The notes: generated from the letters alone by a model not told the origin. Shown: positions 25,078 through 37,660, counted from the stretch's first letter. The stretch is 64,000 nt of DNA from Acanthacorydalis orientalis (GCA_034766995.1 CM068320.1:18771812-18835811); one strand, 5' to 3'. Program-made: numbers and translations.

Positions 25078-25710
25078 ATATTTAAATTATTCAAAATATA
25101 TATTCATTTGTTACTGTCATTTTTTTAATTAAAGTGTATATGAAATTAAATTATTAATATTTAATAAGTAAAATATATAAATACCAGTATTCTTTAAAAT
25201 TACTTTTCATGATATCATTTTATACGTAAATTAAAAAATAAATATGTTTCAAAGGAAAAACAGTGAGTTAACAAAACAATATTCTTATTTGTTTTATATT
25301 TTGTACTGATTTAGAAAATATAGGTTTTATAAAATATGTTAGACAAAAAATTCCAAATGGTTATCTTATTTAAAATTTTATTTCCACAGTTACGTCTGTT
25401 AATGTTAATTTATAAAAAAAAAAATGTACACAATATCAATTACGAATCACTATGGGGGATTTATTAATAGTTATCTGTGAATTAATAAATTGTTACAATA
25501 CAAAAATAATTTTTATCCAATACTACTCAGTTAAAAAATTATTATATAATTTATAGCAAAAAGATTTATTAAAATAATTTTTATTAAAATAAAGTAATAA
25601 AATATTGAATTAACCGATAAAATGGTTTACAATTACGGCTAAATTTATTGAGTTTTTATATAAAAAAAGAAAATATCAGTTTTTTCGAACAAGAAAAGTC
25701 GATATAAATA

Positions 25711-25741
<31 letters not shown>

Positions 25742-25949
25742 TCGTCTAAAATATATCTATTTGTAGTTTATATCCATTTAAAATTATAATAAATAATACT
25801 GTACCTTATTTAATTCTAATATTACGGCTACACATGTCTAGGAGATACTAAAATTATTTTTAAACACAGTAACAACAATTTAAACTAAACTATAAAAAGA
25901 ATTACGGTTTAAAATAAATAATTTCGAATAAATTAATATCAAACAATAG

Positions 25950-26060
25950 GATGACAGCTGTTTGAAAACCAAGGCCGGCATCTTTTGTTACCAAACAGTC
26001 ATAATAAAGATTTCCCCAGAGATGAAAACATGAATAGCACATTTGTCACAGTTATACAAA
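25950..26060. other. Complex island, possible conserved noncoding DNA
   Basis: Roughly 110 bp of higher complexity containing GACAGCTGTTTGAAAACC, with a CAGCTG E-box, and AAGGCCGGCATC, inside otherwise AT-rich DNA. There is no reading frame of note. It is a candidate regulatory element only because of its contrast with its surroundings. Confidence 0.25.
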
Positions 26061-27276
26061 CGACATAAACGCAAAACCACAAATTTATAATGATTTCATA
26101 CTTTAAAAAATCCATTTAAATGAATTCACTTTAATCTTATAATAGATTACTATAAAAATATTTGTTTAAACAAATTTGAAAATTTTATATTAAACATAAA
26201 TGAAAATGAACATATACGTTTTATATGTTCGGACATATTTTTGAAATAATCTTTGTGCTTTTATTTAAGATTTTTTTTTATTTAAGCTTACCTTTAAAAT
26301 GTCTCGTATTAAGATATGTTCAAAAGTTGATATTAGGAAAATTCAAAAATCTAGAATGCTTTGACGTTACCTGAAATAAATAAAATGTGTTAACCAAATA
26401 AATAACCGAGATTAAAAAAAGTTATAAAAAACCTGAATTAAAAGTTATAAATTATGAAATTCAATCATACAAAAGCATAAATTGTATACATAACATTCAC
26501 ATATACACATATATATATATATAAATTAGTTTTATATGATGTTTTATAGACAACATATATAGCAGAATTTAAAAACAATTAAAGATACTAAGTTCAAATC
26601 ATAATACAACCATAGGAGTATTATTAAGTTAGGCATTTCGAAGAATATATATAGCAAATAAAGAAAAATTATATCTCCCTTTTTGCATAACTTTATTCAT
26701 TGAATAAATGTAACGCATTTTTTGAAATACATCTTAAAAATGATTTAATTTATTAGGATAATTTAATATTATTATTTAAAACAGATTGATTCTAAAACAA
26801 TATTGTGTTGTTAGAGATTCTTTTCGAAAATAATTTAATTTTAATTACTTATTCACAAAATCATTAAACAGATTCACACAAAAATAATGACTAAACACAA
26901 AAGGAAATACAACATAAAAAATAACTACTAATATGTCGAATCAAATCAAAGTTATCTTTAAATTCAATCACTTGGTCAAAAATTTAACAAATTGCATTTG
27001 AGAGCCAACTATTAACATAATTCTTCATAGAAGTGCTTAATATAGATAATCCGAGCTTATCAACGACTGACAAGTTGATGAAGAATTGACAGTTCTAGTT
27101 TTATAATGAGTGTCTGCAGTTATATTATTTAACTTTTGAAGTAGATATTTTATCTATACGCATCTCTTCTCCATTTACGGATGTTTCAAAATTATTATTA
27201 TTATTTTTTGTTTACAAATATTTGACTATTCGATTTCCGTCATTTTTCCATATGTTAAAAAGGTGAACAAGATATT

Positions 27277-27311
<35 letters not shown>

Positions 27312-27580
27312 GTTACACATGCATATAGAATGTTCTTTTCATACAATAGTTAAATGTACATTATTCAAAATTCATTATTAATTTGAAATAAAAAAAACAA
27401 ACTGTTTACAAAGTTTCTAACAAAAAGTATTAGATTTTTTACATATGATCTGCATACACCACAAAAATGTTTCTCTTATTGTTTCCCCTAAATGAAATTA
27501 ATAATTTATGTAATAGCTTTAGCATTTTCAATGGTGATGTCAGCATTTTTAAAGTATTGAGATGAAGAAAAATTAAATAA

Positions 27581-27717
27581 CGATAGTAATAGTTTCATCG
27601 TAAATTAAAAAAACAGTCAATAATCATTTATTGAATATTTTTTGATAAAAAATGAAGATTACAGAGAATGAAAATTTATTTAGGAAAGTCAATTTATCCA
27701 TAACGCCAACAATGTAA
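27581..27717 (+). repeat. Dispersed repeat family X, diverged copy
   Basis: Contains CAATAATCATTTATTGAATA, then TTTTTGATAAAAAATG and TTTATTTAGGAAAGTCAATT, in the same order as other family X copies. The left part is poorly preserved. Confidence 0.55.
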
Positions 27718-28390
27718 TTATGTATATTGTACATGCACATGTTGGGAATTAGTCAATATATATAAAAATTAGAGACAATATATAAAAATTGTTTCAATGA
27801 AAATATTGTTAATGTAATATTGTTTGTAATCAAAATTCAGTATATATTTTATAAATAATTACTTATGTTTAAAAAGAAATATAATGTTTTTTTATTTATA
27901 TTTACTTATCACAAATATTAATTTAATAACTGAGACAGCAGCAATATTTTATTTGTTAAATTAATATACGTTAATTGAATTGTTTTTAGTAGAAAATATA
28001 AGATAAAAAAATGAAAAGTAAAAGAAAAAGTTTTATTAATATTTTTTTCACTATAAATTTTAAATAATTATTCTCAAGCCAATTTTTAGATCAATCTCTT
28101 ATTTAAATTGTTAGCGTCAAAGCTTGTAAATAATATAATATTTATTTTTTCCTTATTTAAAAGAAATCAATATTTTTTATAATATCTTGAGCAATCACTT
28201 TTTTAAATAAATAATTAAATATAAGAACTATAAGATTTTAAATGAAGAAATTTTGATAAAAAGGGTTATCCATACGGACGTATTTACTTCAACTAAAAAA
28301 TTGTTTATTATCACAATTCAATATTATAGAATGGAATGACATGACATTAAAATATACAGAAATATTTATCTAAAATATACATCTGTTTAG

Positions 28391-28421
28391 ATACATACAT
28401 ATACATATATAAATACATATA

Positions 28422-28452
<31 letters not shown>
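28391..28452. repeat. CATA/TA microsatellite
   Basis: Imperfect CATA/TACA units leading into TA repeats, about 60 bp. Confidence 0.93.
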
Positions 28453-28625
28453 CAATGTTTCACAAAATTGAAAAAAATTCAGTATAAAAGATGTTATTTG
28501 TGAGATCTTTCGGAAAATGTTATAAAATATTATAGTAAAAGACATATTTGACGTATACTTTGTAACACTCTAAAACCCACGTGTCCAGAAGACTGCATAT
28601 GATTCAAGTATAATTATTACTTGTG

Positions 28626-28626
<1 letters not shown>

Positions 28627-28689
<63 letters not shown>

Positions 28690-28702
28690 ACATATACATA
28701 TA
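28627..28702. repeat. Long (TA)n microsatellite
   Basis: About 76 bp, nearly all perfect TA. Confidence 0.96.
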
Positions 28703-28951
28703 ATTGAAGAAAAAATCCAATTTTAGTATGTCAGCAGATTAAAATTAAATAAGTCCTTATATAAATACTCGCGTTTTAAATTTCTGAAATCGTCCATTAC
28801 AGCGTTATTTTAAAATAAATAATAATTTCAAAAAATAAGACTGTCAGATATAATAAGATGTCAAGTAGAACATCTGAATGACAAAATAACATAAAAATAT
28901 GAGGAATGTCGTTCTAGTAAATATGAAATAGTAGTAACTTTGTTTACAAAA

Positions 28952-28954
<3 letters not shown>

Positions 28955-28992
<38 letters not shown>

Positions 28993-29001
28993 TTATATAT
29001 T
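28955..29001. repeat. (TA)n microsatellite
   Basis: About 47 bp of TA with GTATATTTA impurities at the right. Confidence 0.94.
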
Positions 29002-29178
29002 AATGTAAATGAACATGAAGGTAACTCGTTACAAAATATTCTAATTTTATTAAGCTTGAATAATATTCTGACATTCAAATAATAATCAATTTGCAACAAA
29101 TCTTCATTATTTTTTATTTGCGTATTGTTTTTAATCAATCAAAAGTCACAAGATTTTGTATTTAATACAATGTTATAA

Positions 29179-29726
29179 TTAGATTGGTAGAAAAATAATT
29201 ACGGTTTTTGTTTTCTGAATTCTAACCTTAGTTTTTTTTCAATGCAAGTGTCATTTCTTCATGATCGTCTTAATATCACTTTAAAGTGTAGTTTTCGGTT
29301 TGTATTTTAGTAACATCGACTTTGGTTTTATTATTAATTTTACTTCAAATTGGGCTATTAAAAAAAAGTTGGTAAAGAAGCAAATAAGATATTTTTTAAA
29401 TAAGTTCAAAACAGGTAATAAAGCAGCAGAAACTGATTGTAAACTAAACTATGCTTTTAGTGTGGGTGCTATTAAGGAAGTACGGTGCAATGGTGATTCC
29501 AAAATTTTTATACTGGAAACGAGAGTCTTGAAGATGAAGAAGGGCGCAGGCGTTCTTCATCAGTTCATAAGAACCAACTGAAGGCGTTAGTTGAATCAGA
29601 ACCACGCACAATAATGCACAAAAGTTAGCCGTTAGTCATCTAATAATTCTGCACTTAAGACCACTTTAGTTAAAAAATGAATATGAATTTGAAGGTCATA
29701 AACCGCATTTTTTTCCTACCAACCTA
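29179..29726 (+). mobile_element. Hsmar1-like mariner, internally deleted (family B, copy 2)
   Basis: A 548 bp element with ends TTAGATTGGTAGAAAAATAA and, inverted, TTAGGTTGGTAGGAAAAA. Flanking TA is not preserved. The 93-codon plus frame at 29300-29581 carries the start of a mariner DNA-binding domain: NFTSNWAIKKKLVKKQIRYF, then NKFKTGNKAAETDCKLN and FSVGAIKEV. It shifts out of frame before the equivalent of QWWFQKF, but DNA for DESLEDEE and for VESEPRT is still readable. As in copies 22991-23564 and 51863-52426, the middle and catalytic domain are absent and the coding sequence joins the 3' end directly. Confidence 0.87.
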
Positions 29727-30127
29727 AGAAAAATATCATCTAATTATCTCTGTTAATTTAGAAGACAATATGTATATAATTATTTATTTAAATAATAAAT
29801 CATAAGGAAATAAAGTTTAAACTATTCAAAAATATTCCTCTACCTTAAGAATAAAATATCATTAAACATTTAAGAACATATTACTATCCTACTCAATCAT
29901 GTTATCTTAGTTATACAATCTTTCAAAAAAGTGTGTCGTTCAAATTGTTCAAAAAATGTCAAATAGACAAAGAATATTTATTAGATTGGTAAAACTTTGA
30001 AATGACGAGTATCTAGTGTAAAATGATGAATCATTGAAGATGAATGATAATGTTGTCTTTTCATTTTTAAATCTCAAATCAGAAAAGTATAAGATTTAAT
30101 ATAAATCTGATTCTCTGTTTCGTTTAG

Positions 30128-30165
<38 letters not shown>

Positions 30166-30906
30166 GCTATTTTATATATTATACAAATAAGTAAAAATCT
30201 AAATATAGTTTACAATAATAAATATATGTCACATTACAACCAAACTGCATTACGTTACGTTTATGAAATAAACTATCATTTTTTATGAATAATTATACTT
30301 TAACATTTAACAGCATCAACATCATAAATAGCTTGTACACATATTTTAAAAATGACTACGACATTGTATACGTTCTGTTACTTTTTAGTTATGAATTACA
30401 ATATATAGCACGCAGCTTCAAAATTATACACAATAATCTGTCAAAGTTTTCTGTACATCAAAATAGTTTCGAGTCATGTATTTAGTAAATAATTTAACTG
30501 TAAGTTTAAAAAGACAGATAAATTATTACTACTTTCAGTACATTGTCAGGGTTGTTTGTAAATAATATATCAGTTGTGAGTAAAAACATTGTATTTTTTT
30601 CATAAATGAGATATTTTAATTTTAGAATAAATTTTGTTTTATCACGAAAAAATTCTCATTTCTTTCAAAAAATTTCATATTGAAAATAGTGTCGATCACA
30701 GAAAATAAATAATATACATTGTTAGCAAATGATTAATTACAATGAACATATTTAAATAAGAGCTGTAGAAAGTATTTAAATTAAAATATATTGCTGTATA
30801 TTTTAAATAGGAATTTATCCTGAATATTAATGAACTGAATATTAATGAATGAAAAGAAAACAACACATAATTTATAGCGCATTATTATTACAATTTATAT
30901 GTACAT

Positions 30907-30987
<81 letters not shown>

Positions 30988-31895
30988 ATTTTTTTACAAA
31001 CTAGTTTTTATTAGAGATAAATTCAGTAGAGGTTCGATAATAAAGACATTGAATATGGCGATCAGCTGAGTAATGTGAGCATTTATTTTTATACATTGGT
31101 TACTCTGCAATGTAAAGAACAAAATTTATCAATAATTTGTAATAGCGAACAAAATACTTTTTGTTTGAAAATAGTACCTATTGTGTTTCTAAGTTTAGAA
31201 TTTAAAAGATGTTTACACATAACATTTCAATAGCGCTTGCTAGTATTTTTAAATTTTGTTTTTTTTTTCTCAAAAGAAGGATTTTTTTTCTTCAGATGTT
31301 AAGTGTCAAATAACTGAGAAATGAAAAAAAAACGGTTTAAGTGTGAGAATTCTTTCAGCAGTGTGTTGAAAAATGCAGCACTTGTAGAATTAATGAGTGA
31401 AACGAAAATATTTTAAAAATATTAATCTGAGATCTCAAAGGCGTAAAAAACATAGAAATAGATAAGATTCTCAACATGAAGGTGTTGTATATTGAACTTT
31501 TTTAAGGATACTTACACAAATCCTGATATTGAAAATGAAATAAAAATAAATCAATAAATAAAGTTAACAACAAAAAACAAAGATGATAACTTTGGAGATT
31601 CATTAGAAAGTCCAGAAAACAGAAAAAGTGCGATATTTAAAACTTTAGTACGCATTAATTCAGGAATTGAATGGGGTGAAGATGATTATATTACTTCTTT
31701 TTTTTTAAAAAAAAAACTAGTACAGAAGATTTCGTGAAAAACTAATATAAAATTAACTGAAACAAACACAAATCAAAATTACATCAATTTTCTCCTGAAA
31801 ATAAAATAATACATACATATACAGTATAAAGAAAAGTGAAACCATATGTCAAATATTGTTATTATATTCAAAGTAATAGTACCGACAAAATATAC
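29727..31895. other. AT-rich intergenic stretch
   Basis: About 2.2 kb with no recognisable gene. A 66-codon plus frame at 30285-30485 has no domain signature. A CA/TA compound microsatellite lies at 30905-30983. Weakly coding-like text near 31580-31690 has no open frame of useful length. Confidence 0.5.
30905..30983. repeat. Compound (CA)n(TA)n microsatellite
   Basis: CA repeats to about 30925 followed by TA to 30983. Confidence 0.96.
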
Positions 31896-32443
31896 TTAAC
31901 TCTAGATTTACGGAACCCGTCAATTTGACGGGTTTCTGATTTCATGCTTAAAAATTCCGAACATAATATAGCGTGAAATCTGGGTCCCGTATAAGGTCCC
32001 TTCAAGTGTTTTGTAACATTTTAGATTTGACAGCTATCATTGCCTGAATATTGTACAAGACACCACTGGAGTAAACATATCTAGAATGAATTTAATTTTT
32101 CCACTGGATGAAGAATTAGGTAGTGATTTTCGCGACGAACAAAATACTAATTCCAATTCATTTCCAATTATACAAAGTCTTAATGTACGAAAGTCTTGCC
32201 AAATCGGATTATGTAATAAATAGGTCTAATAATATTTGTATTAAGTGTAACAAGTATGTATGCGGAAAATGTACTTTCAAAATGTTGTTTATATGTAAAA
32301 AATGTACTGAATAAAACTGTTAATATAAATTTATTGATCTAAGATAAAAATATTTACAAGAAATTGCATTTTAATTTACCCGTTAAAAAGACGGATTTCA
32401 GTAAAAATAGATATACAGTCGATATCCGTAAATCTAGTGTTAA
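31896..32443 (+). mobile_element. Internally deleted piggyBac element with TTAA at both ends
   Basis: TTAA occurs at 31896-31899 and 32440-32443. Just inside are inverted ends CTCTAGATTTACGG and CCGTAAATCTAGTG, matching at nearly every base. Next to the left end is the palindrome ACCCGTCAATTTGACGGGT, and near the right end is a partial counterpart (ACCCGTTAAAAAGACGG). Inside, an ATG at about 32086 opens an acidic N-terminus (MNLIFPLDEELGSDF). The catalytic core is missing. A frame from about 32190 then gives the cysteine-rich tail: KSCQIGLC, CIKCNKYVCGKC and FICKKCTE before a stop at 32312-32314. The layout matches a full piggyBac reduced to its two ends and terminal coding segments, about 0.55 kb in all. 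Confidence 0.85.
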
Positions 32444-32493
32444 ATTTGAACAGAAAGGTACAGAAAAATCTGATTTGTCTGTATGTTCTCAAG

Positions 32494-32647
32494 ATGATAG
32501 CAACGCCATCGAAATGCGCATAAGTAATAATCAAAAATTATTAACAACAATTTATTGAATATTTTTAATCTGGAAAACTTATAGTTTGTATAGTAAAAAA
32601 ATAATTTATTTGTGAAAATCAATTTAACCAGTGCCAGAACTATACTG
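32494..32647 (+). repeat. Dispersed repeat family X, copy
   Basis: Begins GATAGCAACGCCATCGAAAT and runs through CGCATAAGTAATAATC, TTTATTGAATATTTTTAATC, TTATTTGTGAAAATCAATTT and GTGCCAGAACTATACTG, matching other copies along its length. It starts about 50 bp after the piggyBac element. The 64-codon frame over it is not supported as a gene. Confidence 0.72.
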
Positions 32648-33264
32648 TTTATTGACACTTAAATATTTTTCTATGAGTTTATATAATGTTACAGTTTATT
32701 TGATTTTTATGTATAGAAGTAATAATTTGCTACATCCAATTTTTAATTGTTATTTTCTGTAATTTCGTAAAATAATTAACTTTATAGTTATTTCCAAATA
32801 CAATTTGGCTTACAATGTTATAAAAAAAATACTGAAAAAATGTTAAAAAACATCAAGTAAAAATTATTAAAATGATGTAATAAGTGAACATGAAATAATG
32901 AAATGTATATTAATAGAAATGATGAGTAATGAAAAGTTGACAGGAGAAAGATCAACAATATTTTAAAACTTGAAATTATGACAAACCAGTTGTTGTAATA
33001 TACTCGTACACAATGAGGAAATATGTTAAAAATACATTTGGGAACCGGAAAATGTCGAAGGACGTTATTCTAGCGTGGTGTATTTATTTAATTTAAAGTT
33101 TGAATGTTCCCATCAGATGTTTTATATTAGTTTCAAAGTCGTCAACAAAGCTAAATTCAGTTTTAGTTTAAATATTAAAATAATAGTGGGCGTAAATTGC
33201 TGTTGTGTGTTATGAATAACAGTTAATCAATTTCATTTTAAGGTAATATTTACCTTACAATATT

Positions 33265-33266
<2 letters not shown>

Positions 33267-33310
<44 letters not shown>
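33267..33310. repeat. (TA)n microsatellite
   Basis: TA tract of about 44 bp. Confidence 0.95.
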
Positions 33311-33315
<5 letters not shown>

Positions 33316-33359
33316 TAAAATAAAATAATTATTCAATATATGAAAAGATATTAAATCAT

Positions 33360-33600
33360 ATTTAGTTCTGAGACAGTGATACTGTTGATGAGGATAATAT
33401 ACTTTGCAAATAATTTCTATTTTGTTATCTCGTAAACATTCAAATACGTGATGAGCACTAAAGATCGCAATAGATTCAGCATCAAACTAAATTAGTTCGT
33501 TAACTAAGTGAAGGAAGCAGAGAATACGTGTCTGTTCAGACGCTCGACTTGTTAGTTCGAGTAAGGCATTTCAACTGAAATGAAACAAAACTTATTCGGT
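33360..33600. other. Complex island, possible conserved noncoding DNA
   Basis: About 240 bp of higher-complexity sequence with repeated TTAGTTCG motifs (near 33495 and 33552) and CAGACGCTCGAC. There is no open reading frame of note. It may be a regulatory element or an old unrecognised repeat. Confidence 0.25.
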
Positions 33601-33823
33601 GTTTTGAAAACATTGATGATATTCAGAATCGTACTTCATTGTAATCATGATGTTTTGTTATTATAAATGTTTTTGAAATCTTAATATTTTTTTATGATTG
33701 AAGTTACATGTCAATTCTATAAATATAGATCAAAAAAATAAAGAATCTTTTTATAGAAAATCGTATTTTTTAATGGAATTTAAGATAATAAATTATTTTT
33801 TTAACTTCTATAATTTTAGTAGT

Positions 33824-33826
<3 letters not shown>

Positions 33827-33879
<53 letters not shown>
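33827..33879. repeat. (TA)n microsatellite
   Basis: TA tract of about 53 bp. Confidence 0.96.
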
Positions 33880-33881
<2 letters not shown>

Positions 33882-33964
33882 ACTTTATCATTTCTTAAAT
33901 TTCACATTAAAATGATTTATGTAATTAATTCAGAAGTCAATCAGAATATAAGATAGTTCGATAA

Positions 33965-34010
33965 AATTCTTTTGTTGATAAATAATATCTTATTTATTAA
34001 CAAAAGAATT
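33965..34010. repeat. Short near-perfect hairpin
   Basis: Two 21-base arms, 33965-33985 and 33990-34010, are inverted copies with one mismatch around a four-base loop (TATC). The left arm starts AATTCTTTTGTTGATAAA. It is not a microsatellite. It could extrude as a cruciform or fold as RNA if transcribed. Confidence 0.85.
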
Positions 34011-34650
34011 TAAAACATACGTATGCACAATAGAAATACTTACGATTTTCACTAAAATCTTTGACATTATGTTAAAAACATACACGAATAATATTTAAAT
34101 AATATTTTTATAGTTGCTATAATAACTCGCCTCCAGTATTTATAGAATTAAATAGATTAAATTTATTTATTTGCTTAATAAAAAATTGATATATAAATAA
34201 TTACGCAGCTCAATTCTATTAAATGCATTTTATATGTACTATTCTCTTATATGGAAGGGTATTTGAAGTAATATTTCGGAAAACGCAACATTATTATTGA
34301 ATTATGTATGTTTTCATCTTCATTATAATTGCATTAATTCTGTTCGTAAAAGCGTAGGCTTTCCGCAACGTATCAGAATCTAATCTTGTTTTTTGTAAGT
34401 AGTGCGAATCCCATACTATACTTCCACTTTGTTTCTTGAGTGATCATCTTTCTCTGGATGCGTGAACTCTTTTCTGTCTTAAATGATGAATTTTGTATAA
34501 TGGATTTATAACGTTTACTCAAGGTATTAACTTATACTAAAAGTTCATTTAATTAAAAAAACATTACTAATTAATTTTTAAAACATGTACGAGTACACCT
34601 TGTAATTAATTAAATAACAATCTCTATTTAAATCTAGCTATCTATCAACC

Positions 34651-34653
<3 letters not shown>

Positions 34654-34712
<59 letters not shown>
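34654..34712. repeat. (TA)n microsatellite abutting a transposon
   Basis: About 59 bp of TA ending right at the left terminus of the element at 34713. Confidence 0.96.
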
Positions 34713-35985
34713 CAAGTTGCCCATAAGTCACGACAGGGTTTGAACAATTAATAAATTTTTTGATTGTTACTTTCTTTCTTTTTTTTCGAGAATTGTATTT
34801 AATAGTTAAGAAATTTACCATGGAAACATTTTCAATTCTACAGTGTTCCAAAACCGTACAGTTTTACTTTGAAAACCAGCATTTAATTATTGGAACGCAA
34901 TGAGCATACCGTTGACATTTTAATGTTGGAGTTGCTCTGACAATGATTCGTCGCTTGGTTAATCGTTTCCAGCAACAATATTAGGCAAGCAAATTCCACG
35001 TACCGGGAGATCACGTTCAGCTAGGACAGACGCAAATATTGAACGTGTGTGACGAAGTATCCAAGAACCAGAAACGTCGACCCAGAGATAATCTACCCAA
35101 TTAGACATAACTCGTACATCGTGCAATGTATCTTACACGGTTTGCACCTTTTCCCGTACAAGATTAAATTGGTATAGGAAATAAAACCTGCAGATTATTA
35201 TCTACAGGTAGATTATGCAGCCTGATTTCAACAATTGGCTAGGGGAACAAATGGATTTATTCACCAGCTGATTATGTCTGATGAGGCTCACTTCCACCTC
35301 AATGGTTTCTTCAATAAGCAGAACTGTAGGATTTGGAGTACTGAGAATCCAACAGTTATACACCAATATGAATTTCACCCTCTCAAGTTAATTGTTTGGT
35401 GCGGAGTAACTTCACAAAAAATCATCAGACCGTCCTTCTTCGAAAATGACAATGATAATGCAGTGACGGTTACTAAATAACGATATCGGACTATGTTTGA
35501 AAATATTGTACGCCCTACAGTGGAAAATAGACCTGAAATGTGGTTTCAGCAATATGGAGCCACTTGCCATACTACAGAAGCAACAATATAACTTTTATGA
35601 GACAGTTTTGGATAACGAATAATTTCAAGAAAATCTGCAATTGATTGATCGCCATATCCTCCCAGATCTGATGGCCACTGACTTCTTTTTGTAAGGTTAC
35701 CTAAATGAGAGGGTGTATGTGAACAAGTCTCGAACAATTCCAGAATCACAGGAGAACAATCGCTCAGAAATTAAGGCGCTACAGCAATCGACACTAATAA
35801 TTGCCATAGAAAGAGCCCATCTTTGCGAAATCGAAAATGGACGGCATTTAAAAGGCTTTGATTTCGCGTTAATAATGTGAACAAGTTTTCCAACTTTGTA
35901 CTTTATTATAACCAAAGATGAAAAAAATAATTAATATTCAAAAAAAATTATTAACTGTTCAAACTCTCCTGTGTCTTATGGGCCA

Positions 35986-35987
<2 letters not shown>
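34713..35987 (+). mobile_element. Full-length but inactive Tc1/mariner-superfamily transposon
   Basis: About 1275 bp with ~40 bp inverted ends. The left end has AGTTGCCCATAAGTCACG and then GGGTTTGAACAATTAATAA. The right end, inverted, has AGTGGCCCATAAGACACA and then GAGTTTGAACAGTTAATAA. This length fits a complete single-gene element. The 5' half encodes a decayed DNA-binding region (TIRRLVNRFQQQY, then PGDHVQLGQT in another frame) with several stops and frameshifts. The catalytic half is readable from 35235. (TA)n precedes it and a CT/TA microsatellite follows it. The family resembles the 3' fragment at 4171-4835. Confidence 0.85.
35235..35680 (+). pseudogene. DDD/E transposase catalytic half, disrupted
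   Basis: The plus frame at 35235-35480 reads FIHQLIMSDEAHFHLNG, with the first catalytic Asp intact, then NKQNCRIWSTENP and LIVWCGVTSQKIIRPSFFEN. After a stop the frame continues with RPEMWFQQYGATCHTTEAT, where the expected second catalytic Asp of QQDGA is Tyr (TAT for GAT). ISRKSAIDW follows, then a garbled PPRSD block. At least four in-frame stops plus a frameshift, as well as the lost Asp, make it inactive. It sits inside the element at 34713-35987. Confidence 0.85.

Positions 35988-36039
<52 letters not shown>
35985..36039. repeat. Compound (CT)n(TA)n microsatellite
   Basis: CT repeats to about 36007 then TA to about 36038, beginning at the right end of the transposon at 34713-35987. Confidence 0.96.
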
Positions 36040-36044
<5 letters not shown>

Positions 36045-37066
36045 CAGAATGAATATCAAAGTTTAATTAAACATTTAAAATATATTGCAGATCTGAAATT
36101 ATACTAAAATTAAAAGTATATACATATATATGTAATTAAATTTAAAATTTTTCTTATTGAAACCACATAAATAAAATATAAAATTTGGAATATTTTCTTC
36201 AAAATCATTTCATAATATAATATTTTCATACAAAAATTATTAAATATTGAAATAAATATTAAATTACTTTATAATTGTAAGCAATGAAGAAGCCTTATAC
36301 GCACGTGTGTATATTTTGAATCCAGATATGACTGAAATATTTCAGTTCCATTTTTATTATTATTATTTCATGATGGGCGTAAAACATTTCAAATTTATAA
36401 TTGATTTTCCGCTGTGCGTTCCGTGCTGCCTTCTTTATTCAATATGTTTCTATTCTAAACGAAACTCAAAGTCAATACACAGCTACATATTTGAATAATA
36501 ATACATGCTTTTTCATCAGAATTCAATGTTTTTTTCTTCTATACACTAACCGCCAATCATTATTTGATGTCTAATAGAACATTCTCCTGATAATGTATTC
36601 TTTTTCTATAGACTCATTATTATTCATTTGAACGAACGGCTCGCTCATTTATCTATCAAGTTGTACGGGAAACGGTATCCAAATATAAATAAAACATACA
36701 GTTAAAAATCCTATCCCGTATATGGGTACTAGTTTGTATAGTGTCACCTGCCAATCCGTCACTATGTGATGTGGCTCGTGTCTTTGACAATCTGCTTAAG
36801 AAGCCACTGACATAAGCGGTGACGTACACACACTTTAGTCAGTGGTAGAATATGAATCCACCCACTCGATGTTGAAATAAATTTGCCAAAAGGGTGTGTG
36901 ATCTATTTTTGTCAGTCTGGAATGTTCACAAACTGACATTTTTTACTACAAGCGAAACTAGAATGACTGCGTTAAAAATGTCTCCCGCGAAGATAAATTA
37001 AGATGGATTTTGTCTTTTACAATGATCACGCTTACTGTTTAAATAAAAATTATAATTTATTTTGTT

Positions 37067-37130
<64 letters not shown>

Positions 37131-37660
37131 ATTACATTTAAAATAAATATATAATTTGATAAAAAATACCTGCAATTTATCATTTTCTATTACGAATATA
37201 TGCATCAACAATAATATAAACATTATTTTCATTAATGTATTCAGTAAAATTATAAAGATTTTTGAGAATTTATAATAAATCTTAGACATTTCTCTAATTT
37301 GATTATAATGTCTAAAATTAATTGAAAATTAAATTAATTTCCTTCCACGACATTACATATCTAACTGTATCGTTCATGTGTTCGTTTCTTTCAAAAAGTT
37401 TATTGGTACTGAAAATTCCTCCTTATCAATATTTAAAAGTTTTCAAGTTTCGAAACAACTGTTTACATTACTGATTATCTGTAACCAAAATATATACTCA
37501 AGATTTCAGTGAATATATATAGTGAAAATATATCCACCGATACAAAAAATTACTGTTTGAAAGAATTCACTGTTGTGTACTTTCCTAAATATCAAATATT
37601 TTTGTAAAACAATATTTAAAAAAAGATTTTAAAAACACAAATGAATACTTTTTCCTCTCA
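36040..37660. other. Intergenic stretch with a complex island
   Basis: AT-rich at both ends. The centre, about 36540-36990, is a complex, GC-richer stretch with CCACTGACATAAGCGGTGAC and CCCACTCGATG motifs and no long open frame. It may be conserved noncoding DNA or an old element. A TA/TG microsatellite lies at 37073-37131. Confidence 0.4.
37073..37131. repeat. Compound (TA)n(TG)n microsatellite
   Basis: TA repeats switch to TG at about 37106. Confidence 0.97.

Larger units (their letters stand above)
23630..27580. other. AT-rich gene desert
   Basis: About 4 kb without a gene or recognisable element, apart from microsatellites. A small tandem duplication of a TATACAAAAATATAATC unit lies near 23770-23810. 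A more complex patch at 25950-26060 is listed separately. Confidence 0.5.
27718..29178. other. AT-rich intergenic stretch
   Basis: About 1.5 kb with microsatellites but no gene. A pair of TATATAAAAATTAGAGACAA/TATATAAAAATTGTTTC units near 27757-27800 is a small local duplication. Confidence 0.5.
32648..34653. other. AT-rich intergenic stretch
   Basis: About 2 kb without a gene. It includes (TA)n at 33267-33310 and 33827-33879, a complex island at 33360-33600 and a strong short hairpin at 33965-34010, each listed separately. Confidence 0.5.
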
